Positions 34,554-43,533 of a stretch of 64,000 nt of DNA are shown one piece after another; position 1 is the first letter of the stretch, and each line of letters opens with the position of its first letter. Below the pieces are notes generated by a model that made no database searches, had not been told where the DNA came from, and saw nothing but the letters and a program-made list of their open reading frames with translations. Both the position numbers and the translations under genes were made by a program. The stretch is from Nonlabens agnitus (GTDB lineage Bacteria; Bacteroidota; Bacteroidia; Flavobacteriales; Flavobacteriaceae): NCBI RefSeq assembly GCF_002994045.1, contig NZ_MQUC01000003.1, positions 2,084,501-2,148,500 on the forward strand. Reading direction: 5' to 3'.

Positions 34554-35453
34554 TTACTCATTCAAGTAAATTATCCTTCCACGCCAAGTCACATCAACGT
34601 TGACCGTTGTAGGTCTGGTTTTTAATATCACATCGCCGTAGCCATTGATGGTACCGGCGATGTTTTGTTTTACGTCCATGCGCCATTCTGAAGTTCCTCT
34701 ATGGAAAATCCGGGCGTTTTGAATTTCTAAGTCTTCAGCATAGATTCTGCCATCGCCTTCTAGGAAGGTGATATCTGCATTTTCAACGGTGCCGCTTAGA
34801 TAGAAATAACTCAAGTTGTTGGAAACGATCGTGAGATTTTGCGTGTCGAGTTCCAGACGCATGTCGCCATCTGTATTATAAAAATCTTCCTCAACGCTGG
34901 CGTCTTCAGAAAGCAATGTTAGGTTGGGATAATTGAGAACGCCTTCACTTTTAATGTCCTCGCCGGTACTGGTTCTGATTTCGGTAAGATTAGGTGATGT
35001 TATTTCAATTTGAGTGATCCCATAATCTCTGATCACATTACAACCGTTGTTATTGACAATTTGCAGCTGCCCGTCAATCACCTTGACATCTATGTCATTG
35101 AATAGGTTTTCGCCGGTAGTCACCACTACTCTTTGAACAGGACCTTGTTTGAAGGTGGCGCCCATGCGCTCAAAAATGACCACCTTGTCAAAAGGCTCTA
35201 CTTCTACTTCAAAACTTTGAATGTCGCCAGCGGTTTGAGTGCAATTAAGGCCTTCTTCTGAATCGCAAGAGAGTGTGGTCACGATTAATACTGCAAGTAG
35301 CGATAGAATAGAAAGTTTTTCTAATGGCTTTATAAAATTCCAAATTCCAAATTCCAAATTCCAAAAATCAATACGGAATTCTGAATTCTTGATTCTTGAT
35401 TCTTGACGGCTTGAACTCCCAACTCCTAAATCTGAACTCCTAACTTCCTTCAT
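34554..35453 (-). CDS. DUF2807-like (head GIN domain) lipoprotein with repeat-derived N-terminus
   Basis: Up to 299 aa. A hydrophobic segment ends in VTTLSCDSEE, a lipobox (Cys about residue 63). The mature part is a right-handed beta-helix-like repeat domain (FDKVVIFERMGATFKQGP ... VNNNGCNVIRDYGITQIEI) of the DUF2807 type. About 50 residues before the lipobox are odd: residues about 17-42 are translated from tandem heptamers (35335-35404). The ATG at 35453 overlaps the upstream stop (ATGA); a TTG inside the repeat would give a normal-length lipoprotein signal, so the true start is uncertain. Confidence 0.7.
   Translation of the reverse strand: MKEVRSSDLGVGSSSRQESRIKNSEFRIDFWNLEFGIWNFIKPLEKLSILSLLAVLIVTTLSCDSEEGLNCTQTAGDIQSFEVEVEPFDKVVIFERMGATFKQGPVQRVVVTTGENLFNDIDVKVIDGQLQIVNNNGCNVIRDYGITQIEITSPNLTEIRTSTGEDIKSEGVLNYPNLTLLSEDASVEEDFYNTDGDMRLELDTQNLTIVSNNLSYFYLSGTVENADITFLEGDGRIYAEDLEIQNARIFHRGTSEWRMDVKQNIAGTINGYGDVILKTRPTTVNVDVTWRGRIIYLNE
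35335..35404. repeat. Tandem heptamer repeats at the 5' end of the lipoprotein gene
   Basis: Four tandem AAATTCC units (35335-35362), then GAATTCT/GAATTCTT and two GATTCTT units (35376-35104 region ends at 35404). A weaker relative, AGAATCAAGAAACAGG, occurs in the gap at 43624-43639. Slippage-prone sequence read in frame as FWNLEFGIWNF. Confidence 0.8.
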
Positions 35454-36586
35454 AACTCTGCTTTAGAATTAAAGACTTCTTTGAATCTATAGCCTATTCC
35501 TAGGCTCACGCCTTCTGCTTTGGCGCCGTGTGCTTTTACAGTGACGCTGGCAAATATGTTGTCTGTCAACCTTCTTTGTAATCCCAATCGGTTATAAAAT
35601 TTGGATTCAAACTCGATAGGCTGGTACACATAATACCCAAATTGCGATAACACACTCGTTTTTCCTAAATGCAACTCGTGACCTATAAAAAGTCCCACTC
35701 GTTTATGATCTTCATCTCCGGTGATGCCGTTTTCTGGAAAACTATTGGCTTGATAATCTCGGAATTCTCTAAGAAACTCGGCTACAAATAATTCCACACC
35801 AGCATGCAAACTGCTTTTGATATTGATGCGCTTATCAGCATACACCGAGAAATCATAAAACGGATGCTGACCACTACCGCGGTAATCGCTCTCGTTAAAA
35901 CCTAGTCGAGCCATGGCGTTGATGCCAATAGGCTCTGTATAACCACGTTTTTCCCAGATCTTATATTCTGGAATCTCGTCACGATTCAAGGTGTAATTGA
36001 TACCTGCGTTAAAAAACCAGGTGTTGGTAGAATTGTTGGGCGCACGCACATTAGCATTAGAATAATGTATAATACTCACACCAGCATGAAAACCTAGACC
36101 TTTGTAGATGTTCTCCTTTCTATAGTTTGCCACCAGATAAGTAGAACTGGTGATGGTCGTTCCGTAAGCATTGTTCTGCGGATTTGTCTCCACATCAAAT
36201 GGTTTAGTCATGTAGGCCAGTCCTTGACCAACCCTAAACTGCAAATTCCTGTTGAAGAAGTGAAAATTGTAATGCGCATAGGCGCTATAGGCCTCGCCCA
36301 GGTTATAATTTTTCATGTCCTGATAGGCAGCGCTGAAACCCCAATCTGGAAAACCGTAGCGCGATTCCCATTCTTCTTCTCCAAAGGTCTTGCGATTGTA
36401 ACTAAGCAAAACACCTTTGGGATGCTCTGTAATGAGGTGGGAAATATCTGGATTGTGCTGCAGGATGGTCCCATGCATCAAGGATACGTCTAGGGTCGCA
36501 ATCTTAGGAAATTGTTCTTGGGATTGTGCTGTTATCGCTTTCGCGAAAGCGAGAAAAACCACAAGAATTATAAAACGGTTCGTCAT
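35450..36586 (-). CDS. PagL-like lipid A deacylase (acyloxyacyl hydrolase)
   Basis: 378 aa. Signal peptide MTNRFIILVVFLAFAKAITAQ, then a beta-barrel-like protein. The PagL-type catalytic segment is GFHAGVSIIHYSNANVRAPNNS (His-X-Ser-Asn, about residues 166-187) followed by FFNAGINYTL. PagL removes an ester-linked acyl chain from lipid A in the outer membrane; activity here is by resemblance. The dispersed palindrome falls in the signal peptide, placing AFAKA in the hydrophobic core. The gene lies 15 bp beyond metF on the same strand and overlaps the next gene by 4 bp. Confidence 0.72.
   Translation of the reverse strand: MTNRFIILVVFLAFAKAITAQSQEQFPKIATLDVSLMHGTILQHNPDISHLITEHPKGVLLSYNRKTFGEEEWESRYGFPDWGFSAAYQDMKNYNLGEAYSAYAHYNFHFFNRNLQFRVGQGLAYMTKPFDVETNPQNNAYGTTITSSTYLVANYRKENIYKGLGFHAGVSIIHYSNANVRAPNNSTNTWFFNAGINYTLNRDEIPEYKIWEKRGYTEPIGINAMARLGFNESDYRGSGQHPFYDFSVYADKRINIKSSLHAGVELFVAEFLREFRDYQANSFPENGITGDEDHKRVGLFIGHELHLGKTSVLSQFGYYVYQPIEFESKFYNRLGLQRRLTDNIFASVTVKAHGAKAEGVSLGIGYRFKEVFNSKAEL
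36537..36550. repeat. Dispersed palindrome, copy 12 (in signal peptide of PagL-like gene)
   Basis: Perfect core, 18-bp dyad; read AFAKA at residues 13-17, inside the signal sequence. Confidence 0.97.
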
Positions 36587-36601
36587 TAGGGCGAAACTAC
36601 A

Positions 36602-37555
36602 TTAAAAAATAGCTTTGGCAATGTCGTAAATATTATCGCTTTTTCCCATGCTGTAAAAATGCAGCACCGGTACATCGTGCGCCATTAACTCGCGGCACTG
36701 CTCGATGCAAAACTCCACGCCTACCTGACGTACGTCTTTATTTGTCTTACAGTTTTCTACCGCATCTACTAAATCTTGCGGTATGTCCAGATGGAACGTT
36801 TTAGGAAGCAATTGTAAGTGTGCCTTAGTCGCGATAGGCTTGATTCCTGGGATGATAGGTATGGTTATGCCTATGTCGCGAGCCGCTTTGACAAAATCAA
36901 AATATTTCTGGTTGTCAAAGAACATCTGGGTCACTACGTAATGTGCACCGGCTTCCACTTTATCCTTCAAGCGCTTTAAATCGGTTTTCATGCTGGGTGA
37001 TTCCTCATGCTTTTCTGGATAACCAGCCACACCTATGCAAAAATCCACATCACAGGAAATTTCAATAACATCATGCAAGTAGTGTCCTTTATTCAAATCA
37101 TTGATTTGCTTCACCAGATCGATGGCATATTTATGACCACCATCTGTACTCTCAAAGCGCTTTTCTTCCTTACGGGCATCGCCGCGCAGCGCCATGACAT
37201 TATCAATCTCTAGATATTGACAGTCTACTAGAAGATATTCTGTTTCCTGCTGGGTAAAACCACCACAAAGCAAATGTGGCACGGTATCCACGTCATATTT
37301 ATTCTGTATCGCAGCACAAATTCCCAACGTTCCAGGTCGCATTCTGGTGAGTTTTTTCTCCAGCAAACCGCCTTTTTTCTCTATGTAGATAAACTCTTCT
37401 CGAGAGGTTGTCACGTCTATAAATGGCGGCTTGAATTCCATCAAGGGATCGATATTGTTGTAGAGTTCTTGTATCGACTTGCCCTTTACTGGTGGTATGA
37501 TCTCAAAGCTAAACAGCGCTTGATCTGCTTGCTTGATATGGTCGGTAATCTTCAT
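36602..37555 (-). CDS. metF: Methylenetetrahydrofolate reductase
   Basis: 317 aa, FAD TIM barrel. FSFEIIPPVKGKSIQELYN carries the catalytic Glu; PHLLCGGFTQQETEYLL, NVMALRGDARKEE, AGYPEKHEESPS and ADYVVTQMFFDN-like (AHYVVTQMFFDNQKYF) follow the family order. It makes 5-methyl-THF, the methyl donor for methionine synthase encoded immediately upstream (15-bp gap). It is therefore part of the SAM-I-controlled unit metH(N)-metH(C)-metF. Confidence 0.96.
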   Translation of the reverse strand: MKITDHIKQADQALFSFEIIPPVKGKSIQELYNNIDPLMEFKPPFIDVTTSREEFIYIEKKGGLLEKKLTRMRPGTLGICAAIQNKYDVDTVPHLLCGGFTQQETEYLLVDCQYLEIDNVMALRGDARKEEKRFESTDGGHKYAIDLVKQINDLNKGHYLHDVIEISCDVDFCIGVAGYPEKHEESPSMKTDLKRLKDKVEAGAHYVVTQMFFDNQKYFDFVKAARDIGITIPIIPGIKPIATKAHLQLLPKTFHLDIPQDLVDAVENCKTNKDVRQVGVEFCIEQCRELMAHDVPVLHFYSMGKSDNIYDIAKAIF

Positions 37556-37570
37556 GTAGTCCTTTGTGTA

Positions 37571-40500
37571 TTAATCCGCAATATTTGGGTTGAGCCATTT
37601 TTCTGCTTTGGCAAGAGAGATTCCTTTCCGCTCTGCATAATCCTTTACTTGGTCATCTTTGATCTTGCCTAATCCAAAATAGCGTGATTCTGGATGCGCG
37701 ATGTAGTATCCAGAAACGCTTGCTGCCGGCCACATGGCAAGACTTTCTGTAAGCGTTACTCCTATTTTTTCTTCCACTTGCAATAATTCCCAGATCGTTT
37801 CTTTTTCTAAGTGGTCTGGACAAGCTGGATAACCTGGCGCAGGTCGTATGCCTTTGTAGGCTTCTTTGATCAAGTCATTGTTTTCCAACTGCTCGTCGCT
37901 GGCATAACCCCAGAATTCCTTACGTATTTTTAGGTGCAGATATTCGGCTAGCGCTTCGGCGAGTCGGTCAGCAAGGGCCTTGAGCATGATGGAATTATAG
38001 TCGTCATGATCTTTTTCAAATTGTTTTGCTCGTTCTGGAACGCCAAAACCTGTTGTCACACAAAAAGCCCCAATGTAATCCTGTGTTCCAGAAGCTGCCG
38101 GTGCGATAAAGTCAGATAGTGCTATTTGAGGCTTTCCAACCGCTTTTTTGGACTGCTGGCGTAAGGTTCTAAAAATATATTCAGCATCTGTTCCATGTAC
38201 CTCAATATCATCCTGATCGTTGGAATTTGCTGGGAACAAACCGTAGAGCGCTTTGGCATCCAGCCATTTCTCATCAATGATCTGCTTCAACATTTCCTGT
38301 GCATCTGCGAACAAATCTGTAGCCTGCTCGCCCACGATTTCATCTTTCAAAATATCTGGATAACGACCGTGCAAATCCCAACTGCGGAAGAAGGGCGACC
38401 AGTCGATATATTCTGAAATTTCTTTGAGGTCCAAGTTTGTCAATTCGTGAACACCCAATTTGTTAGGCTTTACAGCCTGATAGGTATCCCAATCTGTGGT
38501 CCATTTATTTTTTCTGGCTTGTTCGATGGTTAGAAAATCTTTCTTTTTGGCTCTACCTAGAAACTCATCACGCAGTTTTGAATACTCCTCTTTTTTCGCT
38601 TTCGCGAAAGCGAAATAATCTTCGTCCTTATCGCCTGTCAATTCTCCAGCGACCGTTACCGCGCGGCTGGCATCGTTGACGTGAACGATCGTGCCATCAT
38701 ATTCTGGGGCAATTTTTACAGCGGTATGGGCTCTTGAAGTAGTCGCGCCACCTATCATGAGTGGCACATTGAAGTTGCGGCGCTTCATTTCTTTGGCGAT
38801 ATAGACCATCTCGTCCAGTGATGGAGTTATCAAACCACTCAGGCCGATGATATCGACTTGATGCTCGATCGCAGCATCCAGAATTTTCTCTGGCGGCACC
38901 ATCACACCAAGATCAATAATCTCATAATTATTGCAGGCCAAAACTACCGAAACAATGTTCTTACCTATGTCGTGTACGTCGCCTTTTACGGTGGCCATTA
39001 ATACCTTTGGGGCGCTAGCCCCTAAATCCCCAAAGGGGACTTTTTTGAGTTCGTTTTGAACTTCGTTCAAAACGGACTCAATGTTGTTGAGTACTTGTTC
39101 GTTTTTGAATCTGATCACTTTGAAGCCATGATCTTCCAACCATTCTGTTCTTTCTTGATCTTTTTCTTGTTGTTCGTAGTTTTCGTGGTAGCCTCCATCA
39201 ATTTCTATGATTAGATTTTTCTTTAAGCAAACAAAATCGGCAATATACATACCTATAATATGCTCACGTCGGAACTTGTATCCCTCCAATTTTTTATTGC
39301 TCAAGGCTTCCCACATTTTAGCTTCAGCAGGAGTTGGATTTTTTCGCTTTTCTTTTACCCTTTTTCGCAACAAGTCGTAGGCGATTGGGTTGGCAGTACG
39401 CCAACTGGTAAAAGTCCCCTTTGGGGATTTAGGGGCTTGGAGTCTGAGTTTCTCTTTCTCTGCTTCAATATAGGGTAACAGATATGCCACGGCCTTTTTC
39501 ATGACTCGAGCACTTTTCACCACTTGTGGCAAGAACATTTTACCCGAACCAAACAGATCACCCACGACATTCATACCTGTCATTAAATGACCTTCAATCA
39601 CCTCGATGGGCGCGCTTGAGGCTTTTCGCGCTTCTTCTACATCTTCAATGATAAAAGCGTCCACTCCTTTTACTAAAGCTCTTGTGATTCTATCCTGTAA
39701 TGGTAACTCTCGCCAGCTATTGTCAATGGTACTCGTGCGTGTGGTTTGCGTAACGTTTTCTGCATAATCCAGTAAACGCTCTGTAGCGTCATCACGGCGG
39801 TTGAGCAATACATCTTCTACATGATCGAGTAGCTCTTTATCAATATCATCATAGACTTCTAGCAATGCAGGATTCACGATTCCCATATTCATACCAGCCT
39901 TGATCGCATGGTACAAAAAGGCGCTGTGCATGGCTTCCCGCACTTTATCATTCCCACGAAAGCTAAAACTCACATTACTCACGCCACCACTAACACTAGC
40001 ATATGGCAAGTTTTCACGCACCCATCGGGTCCCTTCAATAAAGTCCAAGGCATTAAGTTTATGCTCGTCCATTCCCGTAGCCACCGGAAAAATATTAAGG
40101 TCAAAGATGATGTCTTCTGGAGCGAACTTGACTTCATTAACCAAAATATCATAGCTGCGCTTGGCAATCTCGATGCGGCGTTCATAGGTGTCTGCTTGAC
40201 CTACTTCATCAAAGGCCATGACAATCACGGCAGCGCCATAACGCTTGATAGCCTTGGCATGTTTTATAAATTCTTCTTCGCCTTCTTTTAAGCTTATAGA
40301 ATTGACAACGCATTTGCCTTGTACCACTTGCAATCCAGCCTCAATAATTTCCCATTTGGAACTATCGATCATGATAGGCACTCTGGAAATATCAGGTTCT
40401 GCAGCGATCAGGTTGAGAAACTTGACCATGGCGGCTTTACCATCGATCAGGCCGTCGTCCATATTGATGTCAATGATCTGGGCACCGTTATCCACCTGGT

Positions 40501-40672
40501 CGCGAGCAACATCCAGCGCTTCATCAAACTTCTCTTCCTTAATAAGACGTAAGAATTTTTTGGAACCAGCAACATTGGTGCGCTCACCCACATTGACAAA
40601 GTTGCTTTCTGGAGTAATAACTAACGGCTCAAGGCCGCTTAGTTTTAGTGGTCTAAATTCTTTCTTATCCAT
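37571..40672 (-). CDS. metH: Methionine synthase, pterin/cobalamin/activation part, with inserted DUF559 nuclease domain
   Basis: 1033 aa. Pterin-binding domain (about 1-290: [28 protein letters not shown]), cobalamin cap (about 310-410), inserted DUF559 domain (about 413-552), cobalamin Rossmann domain with axial ligand motif DVHDIGKN (His about 567) and [12 protein letters not shown], then the SAM-binding activation domain (about 760-1033, [12 protein letters not shown]). The homocysteine domain is a separate upstream gene overlapping by 8 bp. Without the insertion this part is about 893 aa; plus 340 aa it equals the usual 1.2-kDa-residue MetH length, so nothing else is missing. The insertion lies in the linker between cap and Rossmann domain and keeps the frame. 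Confidence 0.93.
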   Translation of the reverse strand: MDKKEFRPLKLSGLEPLVITPESNFVNVGERTNVAGSKKFLRLIKEEKFDEALDVARDQVDNGAQIIDINMDDGLIDGKAAMVKFLNLIAAEPDISRVPIMIDSSKWEIIEAGLQVVQGKCVVNSISLKEGEEEFIKHAKAIKRYGAAVIVMAFDEVGQADTYERRIEIAKRSYDILVNEVKFAPEDIIFDLNIFPVATGMDEHKLNALDFIEGTRWVRENLPYASVSGGVSNVSFSFRGNDKVREAMHSAFLYHAIKAGMNMGIVNPALLEVYDDIDKELLDHVEDVLLNRRDDATERLLDYAENVTQTTRTSTIDNSWRELPLQDRITRALVKGVDAFIIEDVEEARKASSAPIEVIEGHLMTGMNVVGDLFGSGKMFLPQVVKSARVMKKAVAYLLPYIEAEKEKLRLQAPKSPKGTFTSWRTANPIAYDLLRKRVKEKRKNPTPAEAKMWEALSNKKLEGYKFRREHIIGMYIADFVCLKKNLIIEIDGGYHENYEQQEKDQERTEWLEDHGFKVIRFKNEQVLNNIESVLNEVQNELKKVPFGDLGASAPKVLMATVKGDVHDIGKNIVSVVLACNNYEIIDLGVMVPPEKILDAAIEHQVDIIGLSGLITPSLDEMVYIAKEMKRRNFNVPLMIGGATTSRAHTAVKIAPEYDGTIVHVNDASRAVTVAGELTGDKDEDYFAFAKAKKEEYSKLRDEFLGRAKKKDFLTIEQARKNKWTTDWDTYQAVKPNKLGVHELTNLDLKEISEYIDWSPFFRSWDLHGRYPDILKDEIVGEQATDLFADAQEMLKQIIDEKWLDAKALYGLFPANSNDQDDIEVHGTDAEYIFRTLRQQSKKAVGKPQIALSDFIAPAASGTQDYIGAFCVTTGFGVPERAKQFEKDHDDYNSIMLKALADRLAEALAEYLHLKIRKEFWGYASDEQLENNDLIKEAYKGIRPAPGYPACPDHLEKETIWELLQVEEKIGVTLTESLAMWPAASVSGYYIAHPESRYFGLGKIKDDQVKDYAERKGISLAKAEKWLNPNIAD
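38598..38611. repeat. Dispersed palindrome, copy 13 (in metH)
   Basis: Perfect core, 22-bp dyad (38594-38615); read AFAKA in [10 protein letters not shown], between the cobalamin and activation domains. Confidence 0.97.
39018..39044. repeat. Terminal inverted repeat, downstream side of the DUF559 element
   Basis: Starts GCCCCTAAATCCCCAAAGGG and ends GGACTTTT; exact reverse complement of 39410-39436. Contains the internal dyad CCCCAAAGGGG-like. Read on the minus strand as KVPFGDLGA within MetH. Confidence 0.95.
39410..39436. repeat. Terminal inverted repeat, upstream side of the DUF559 element
   Basis: Starts AAAAGTCCCCTTTGGGGATT and ends TAGGGGC; perfect inverse of the other end. Read on the minus strand as APKSPKGTF within MetH. 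Confidence 0.95.
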
Positions 40673-41687
40673 GCGCCAAAGTTTGTAGGGATGGAATAAT
40701 TCTAGGCTGATATTCGGCAGCTATTTTTGCAATAGCGGCAATGTGTTCTGGTGTGGTACCACAACAACCACCTATGATATTGACCAAAGATTTGTCGAGA
40801 TATTCTCTAATTTGTGAAGCCATCTGTTCTGGCGACTCATCATATTCTCCAAAGGCGTTAGGCAATCCCGCATTGGGATATGCACTTATTCCATAATTGG
40901 ACTTACTAGCTACAGTCTCTAAATAAGGTGTGAGTTGTTTGGCACCTAAGGCGCAATTGAAACCAAAAGACAACAGCGGTATATGCTCAATCGAAATCAT
41001 AAAAGCCTCGGCTGTCTGACCACTTAAGGTTCTTCCAGAGGCATCTGTAATTGTGCCGCTTACCATGACTGGTATATCAAGATTAAGTTCTTCTTTCAAT
41101 TCTTCAATGGCAAAAAGAGCAGCTTTAGCATTGAGTGTGTCAAAAACAGTTTCTACCAACAAAATATCCACGCCACCTTTGATCAATCCAGCTGCTTGTT
41201 GTTTGTAAGCTTTTCGTAACTCTTCAAATGTTATAGCGCGATAACCAGGATCGCTCACATCTGGCGACATGCTGGCGGTTTTGTTGGTCGGACCTATAGC
41301 GCCTGCAACAAACCTAGGTTTGTGTGGTTCTTTTGCTGTGAAATCGTCGGCTACTTTGCGGGCAATTCGAGCACTTTCAACGTTTAATTCATCCACCAAA
41401 AATTCCATGTGATAATCTGCCATGGCGATCGTAGTTGCACTAAACGTATTGGTCTCTACGATATCTGCTCCAGCCGCAAAGTATTGGGCATGGACACCAG
41501 CAATGGCCTCTGGCTGAGTGATGGACAGCAAATCATTGTTTCCTTTCACATCAGATGCGTAGTCTGCAAAGCGCTCGCCTCTAAAGTCTTCTTCTGTGAA
41601 TTTATGCCGTTGCAACATGGTTCCCATGGCACCATCCAGTACGAGGATGCGTTCTTGCAATGCCTTATATAATGTCGTATTCTTCAA
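40665..41687 (-). CDS. Methionine synthase homocysteine-binding domain (separate gene)
   Basis: 340 aa homocysteine S-methyltransferase barrel. [27 protein letters not shown] is the classic MetH N-terminus. The zinc thiolates are in [11 protein letters not shown] and [15 protein letters not shown] near the end, all three cysteines present. The start is TTG at 41687. The stop overlaps the ATG of the second metH gene by 8 bp, so the two parts are made coupled and presumably assemble into one enzyme. Placed 147 bp downstream of a SAM-I riboswitch. Confidence 0.93.
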   Translation of the reverse strand: MKNTTLYKALQERILVLDGAMGTMLQRHKFTEEDFRGERFADYASDVKGNNDLLSITQPEAIAGVHAQYFAAGADIVETNTFSATTIAMADYHMEFLVDELNVESARIARKVADDFTAKEPHKPRFVAGAIGPTNKTASMSPDVSDPGYRAITFEELRKAYKQQAAGLIKGGVDILLVETVFDTLNAKAALFAIEELKEELNLDIPVMVSGTITDASGRTLSGQTAEAFMISIEHIPLLSFGFNCALGAKQLTPYLETVASKSNYGISAYPNAGLPNAFGEYDESPEQMASQIREYLDKSLVNIIGGCCGTTPEHIAAIAKIAAEYQPRIIPSLQTLAHG

Positions 41688-41775
41688 TCTTTGTGTTTAT
41701 GTGATCATGCTCACCTGCATTAAGTTTGATCCATAGCATGAGCTACAGATAAACTTGATGTTTGAGTTGGATATC

Positions 41776-41789
41776 GCTTTCGCGAAAGC
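41776..41789. repeat. Dispersed palindrome, copy 14 (metH leader)
   Basis: Perfect core, 18-bp dyad, in the transcribed leader between the SAM-I aptamer and the metH start; in RNA it would form a tight hairpin. Confidence 0.97.
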
Positions 41790-41834
41790 GAAAACAAATC
41801 AAATATTAAAGAAAGATGTGCGGATAATTTGCTC

Positions 41835-41935
41835 GTTATCTTTCCACGCAATCGCATGGTAGAATGAGGCACCTTCTACAATCGTAGGGTTGCCAAGGTC
41901 TCAACGGGTCTAATCCCTGAACCTTTCTTTATAAC
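41835..41935 (-). ncRNA. SAM-I (S-box) riboswitch upstream of split metH-metF
   Basis: Minus strand carries the S-box core in order: GTTAT (P1 5' strand), AAAGAAAGGTTCAGGGA, TTAGACCCGTTGAGACC, TTGGCAACCCT, variable P3/P4, AAGGTGCC and a closing ATAAC (P1 3' strand), about 101 nt. Rising SAM would repress methionine synthase and MetF. The downstream expression platform is not obvious; no terminator with a T-tract was found before the TTG start. Confidence 0.93.
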
Positions 41936-42131
41936 TCAAAATGCAATGAACTAGTACAAATATGGGCTTTGGAAAATCAAAAACAAAATTAAAGTGAAAA
42001 ATAAAATTGATTTTGTCTATAGTTTAGACTTCGACCTTGTGGCACCAGCCATTTTTTAAACTAGAGTGCCTCTTTTTTAAACTTTTCTGAAACGAATTGA
42101 TTTCGACAGGCTCAGCCTGACGTAAAATTCA

Positions 42132-42452
42132 CTATTCTTCAGGAGCCAATTCAATCACCAATCCTTCTAAATTTTCCGTAATCGGGATCTGGCAGCCTAG
42201 TCGGGAATTCTCTTTGACGTTTTGGGCTTCCCAAAGCATGGCTTCTTCATCATCATTGCGCTCACCTAAATCGTGATCACTGATGATGTAGCACTGACAG
42301 GTGGCGCACATGGCCATACCGCCGCAAACGGCTTGCACGGGTAAATCATAAGCCTTGCAGACTTCCATGACGTTCATGTTCATGTCTGTAGGCGCATCGA
42401 CCTCGTGGCGCTGGCCATCGCGATCGATGATGGTCATTTTGATATCAGACAT
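42132..42452 (-). CDS. [2Fe-2S] ferredoxin, adrenodoxin-type
   Basis: 106 aa. Cluster ligands CGGMAMCATC (CX5CX2C, about residues 43-52) and the distant Cys in SRLGCQIPI (about 89) match vertebrate-type/ISC-type ferredoxins. Its start overlaps the stop of the ferredoxin-NADP reductase gene by 8 bp, so the two are partners in electron transfer. The sulfate-assimilation genes directly upstream suggest sulfite reductase as a possible acceptor; no sulfite reductase gene is in the window, so this is inference. Confidence 0.88.
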   Translation of the reverse strand: MSDIKMTIIDRDGQRHEVDAPTDMNMNVMEVCKAYDLPVQAVCGGMAMCATCQCYIISDHDLGERNDDEEAMLWEAQNVKENSRLGCQIPITENLEGLVIELAPEE

Positions 42453-43533
42453 TCTGCTTATTGCCTATTTTTTTAACGACTGCTTTTTCGGCTTCCTTAC
42501 GTGAACCATCGAATCCATCAATACCACCAACGGTTGTGTATTTCATCACATACCGTTTGTCTGGAAAGATGCGTTGATAAGCACTCTGACACATCAAAGT
42601 GGCCTCGTGAAAACCACAAAGGATCAATTTCAATTTACCAGGATAGGTGTTCACATCGCCTATGGCATAGATGCCTGGAATGTTGGTTTGGTAATCTAAA
42701 GTGTTGTCCACTTTAATAGCATTCTTTTCTATTTCCAGACCCCAATCTGCTATTGGGCCTAGTTTAGGCGCCAAACCAAATAACGGTATAAAAGCATCGC
42801 ATTCGATTACTTCCATTCGTTTTGCCTCGTCGTTGTGTTGTAGGAGCACCGATTCCACTTTTCCATCGCCGTTGATATCTAAGATTTCCGCAGGTGTGAC
42901 CAATCTTATTTTATCTTGTTGGACCAATTCCTCTACTTTCTCGACACTATCTAGCGCACCGCGGAATTCCTCTCGTCTATGAACCAGAGTTACTTCGCTA
43001 GCGACGTCTGCCAAAAATATAGACCAATCCAAAGCACTATCGCCACCACCGGCAATGACTACTTTTTTGTCGCGATAAACCTCAGGATCTTTGATCATAT
43101 AAGCTAGACCGTTGTCCTCGTAATTTTCGATTCCATCAATGGCTGGTTTGCGAGGTTCAAACGATCCTAAACCACCAGCAATGGCGACTACTTTAGCATG
43201 GTGCTTAGTTCCTTTACTGGTCGTCACTATAAAGCTACCATCTTCTTGTTTTTCAATGGTTTCGGCGCGCTCTCCTAAGGTAAAACCAGGCTGGAACGGT
43301 TCGATTTGCTTCATGAGATTATCTACCAGATCACCAGCTAGAACTTCTGGAAAACCAGGAATATCATAGATGGGTTTTTTAGGGTACAATTCTGTACACT
43401 GACCACCAGGTTGGGCTAGTGCGTCTATGATATGACACTTCAGCTTTAACAATCCTGCTTCAAAAACCGCAAAAAGACCTGTAGGACCAGCGCCTATGAT
43501 TAAAATATCTGTGGTAATCATCTCTTTCTCCAT
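42445..43533 (-). CDS. Ferredoxin-NADP reductase, thioredoxin-reductase type
   Basis: 362 aa flavoprotein. FAD-binding IIGAGPTGLFAVFEAGL at the N-terminus, NADP-binding VVIAGGGDSALDWSIFLAD in the middle and the second FAD motif IPGIYAIGDVNTYPGKLKLILCG late. The redox-active CXXC of true thioredoxin reductase is absent, which places it with the TrxR-like ferredoxin-NADP reductases (YumC type). Overlap with the ferredoxin gene supports that pairing. Confidence 0.88.
   Translation of the reverse strand: MEKEMITTDILIIGAGPTGLFAVFEAGLLKLKCHIIDALAQPGGQCTELYPKKPIYDIPGFPEVLAGDLVDNLMKQIEPFQPGFTLGERAETIEKQEDGSFIVTTSKGTKHHAKVVAIAGGLGSFEPRKPAIDGIENYEDNGLAYMIKDPEVYRDKKVVIAGGGDSALDWSIFLADVASEVTLVHRREEFRGALDSVEKVEELVQQDKIRLVTPAEILDINGDGKVESVLLQHNDEAKRMEVIECDAFIPLFGLAPKLGPIADWGLEIEKNAIKVDNTLDYQTNIPGIYAIGDVNTYPGKLKLILCGFHEATLMCQSAYQRIFPDKRYVMKYTTVGGIDGFDGSRKEAEKAVVKKIGNKQNV

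Larger units (their letters stand above)
39018..39436 (-). mobile_element. 419-bp DUF559 element with 27-bp terminal inverted repeats, inserted in frame in metH
   Basis: The ends (39018-39044 and 39410-39436) are perfect 27-bp inverted repeats. Between them the metH frame encodes a complete DUF559/Vsr-like endonuclease domain (about metH residues 425-540): [60 protein letters not shown] and [12 protein letters not shown]. Predicted catalytic Asp and Glu in YIADF and IEIDG are kept. Standard MetH proteins have only a short linker here. No transposase and no obvious target duplication are seen. Whether it moves by itself or by a helper is unknown. Confidence 0.88.
41688..42131. other. metH leader and ferredoxin 3' region
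   Basis: 444 bp without a gene. It holds a dispersed palindrome (41776), the SAM-I aptamer (41835-41935) and AT-rich sequence expected to carry the metH promoter. Near 42107-42119 is the dyad CAGGCTCAGCCTG, part of a TTTCGACAGGCTCAGCCTGA string of a kind often seen in bacterial intergenic regions. No ORF or further RNA recognised. Confidence 0.6.

Noticed and set aside
39018..39436. MetH insertion as an intein
   Set aside because: No N- or C-terminal splicing motifs (no Cys/Ser start block, no His-Asn end); the ends are inverted DNA repeats and the nuclease is DUF559, not LAGLIDADG or HNH.
42101..42120. TTTCGACAGGCTCAGCCTGA as a mobile element end
   Set aside because: Single copy here; I recall similar strings as common intergenic sequence, and nothing else supports mobility.
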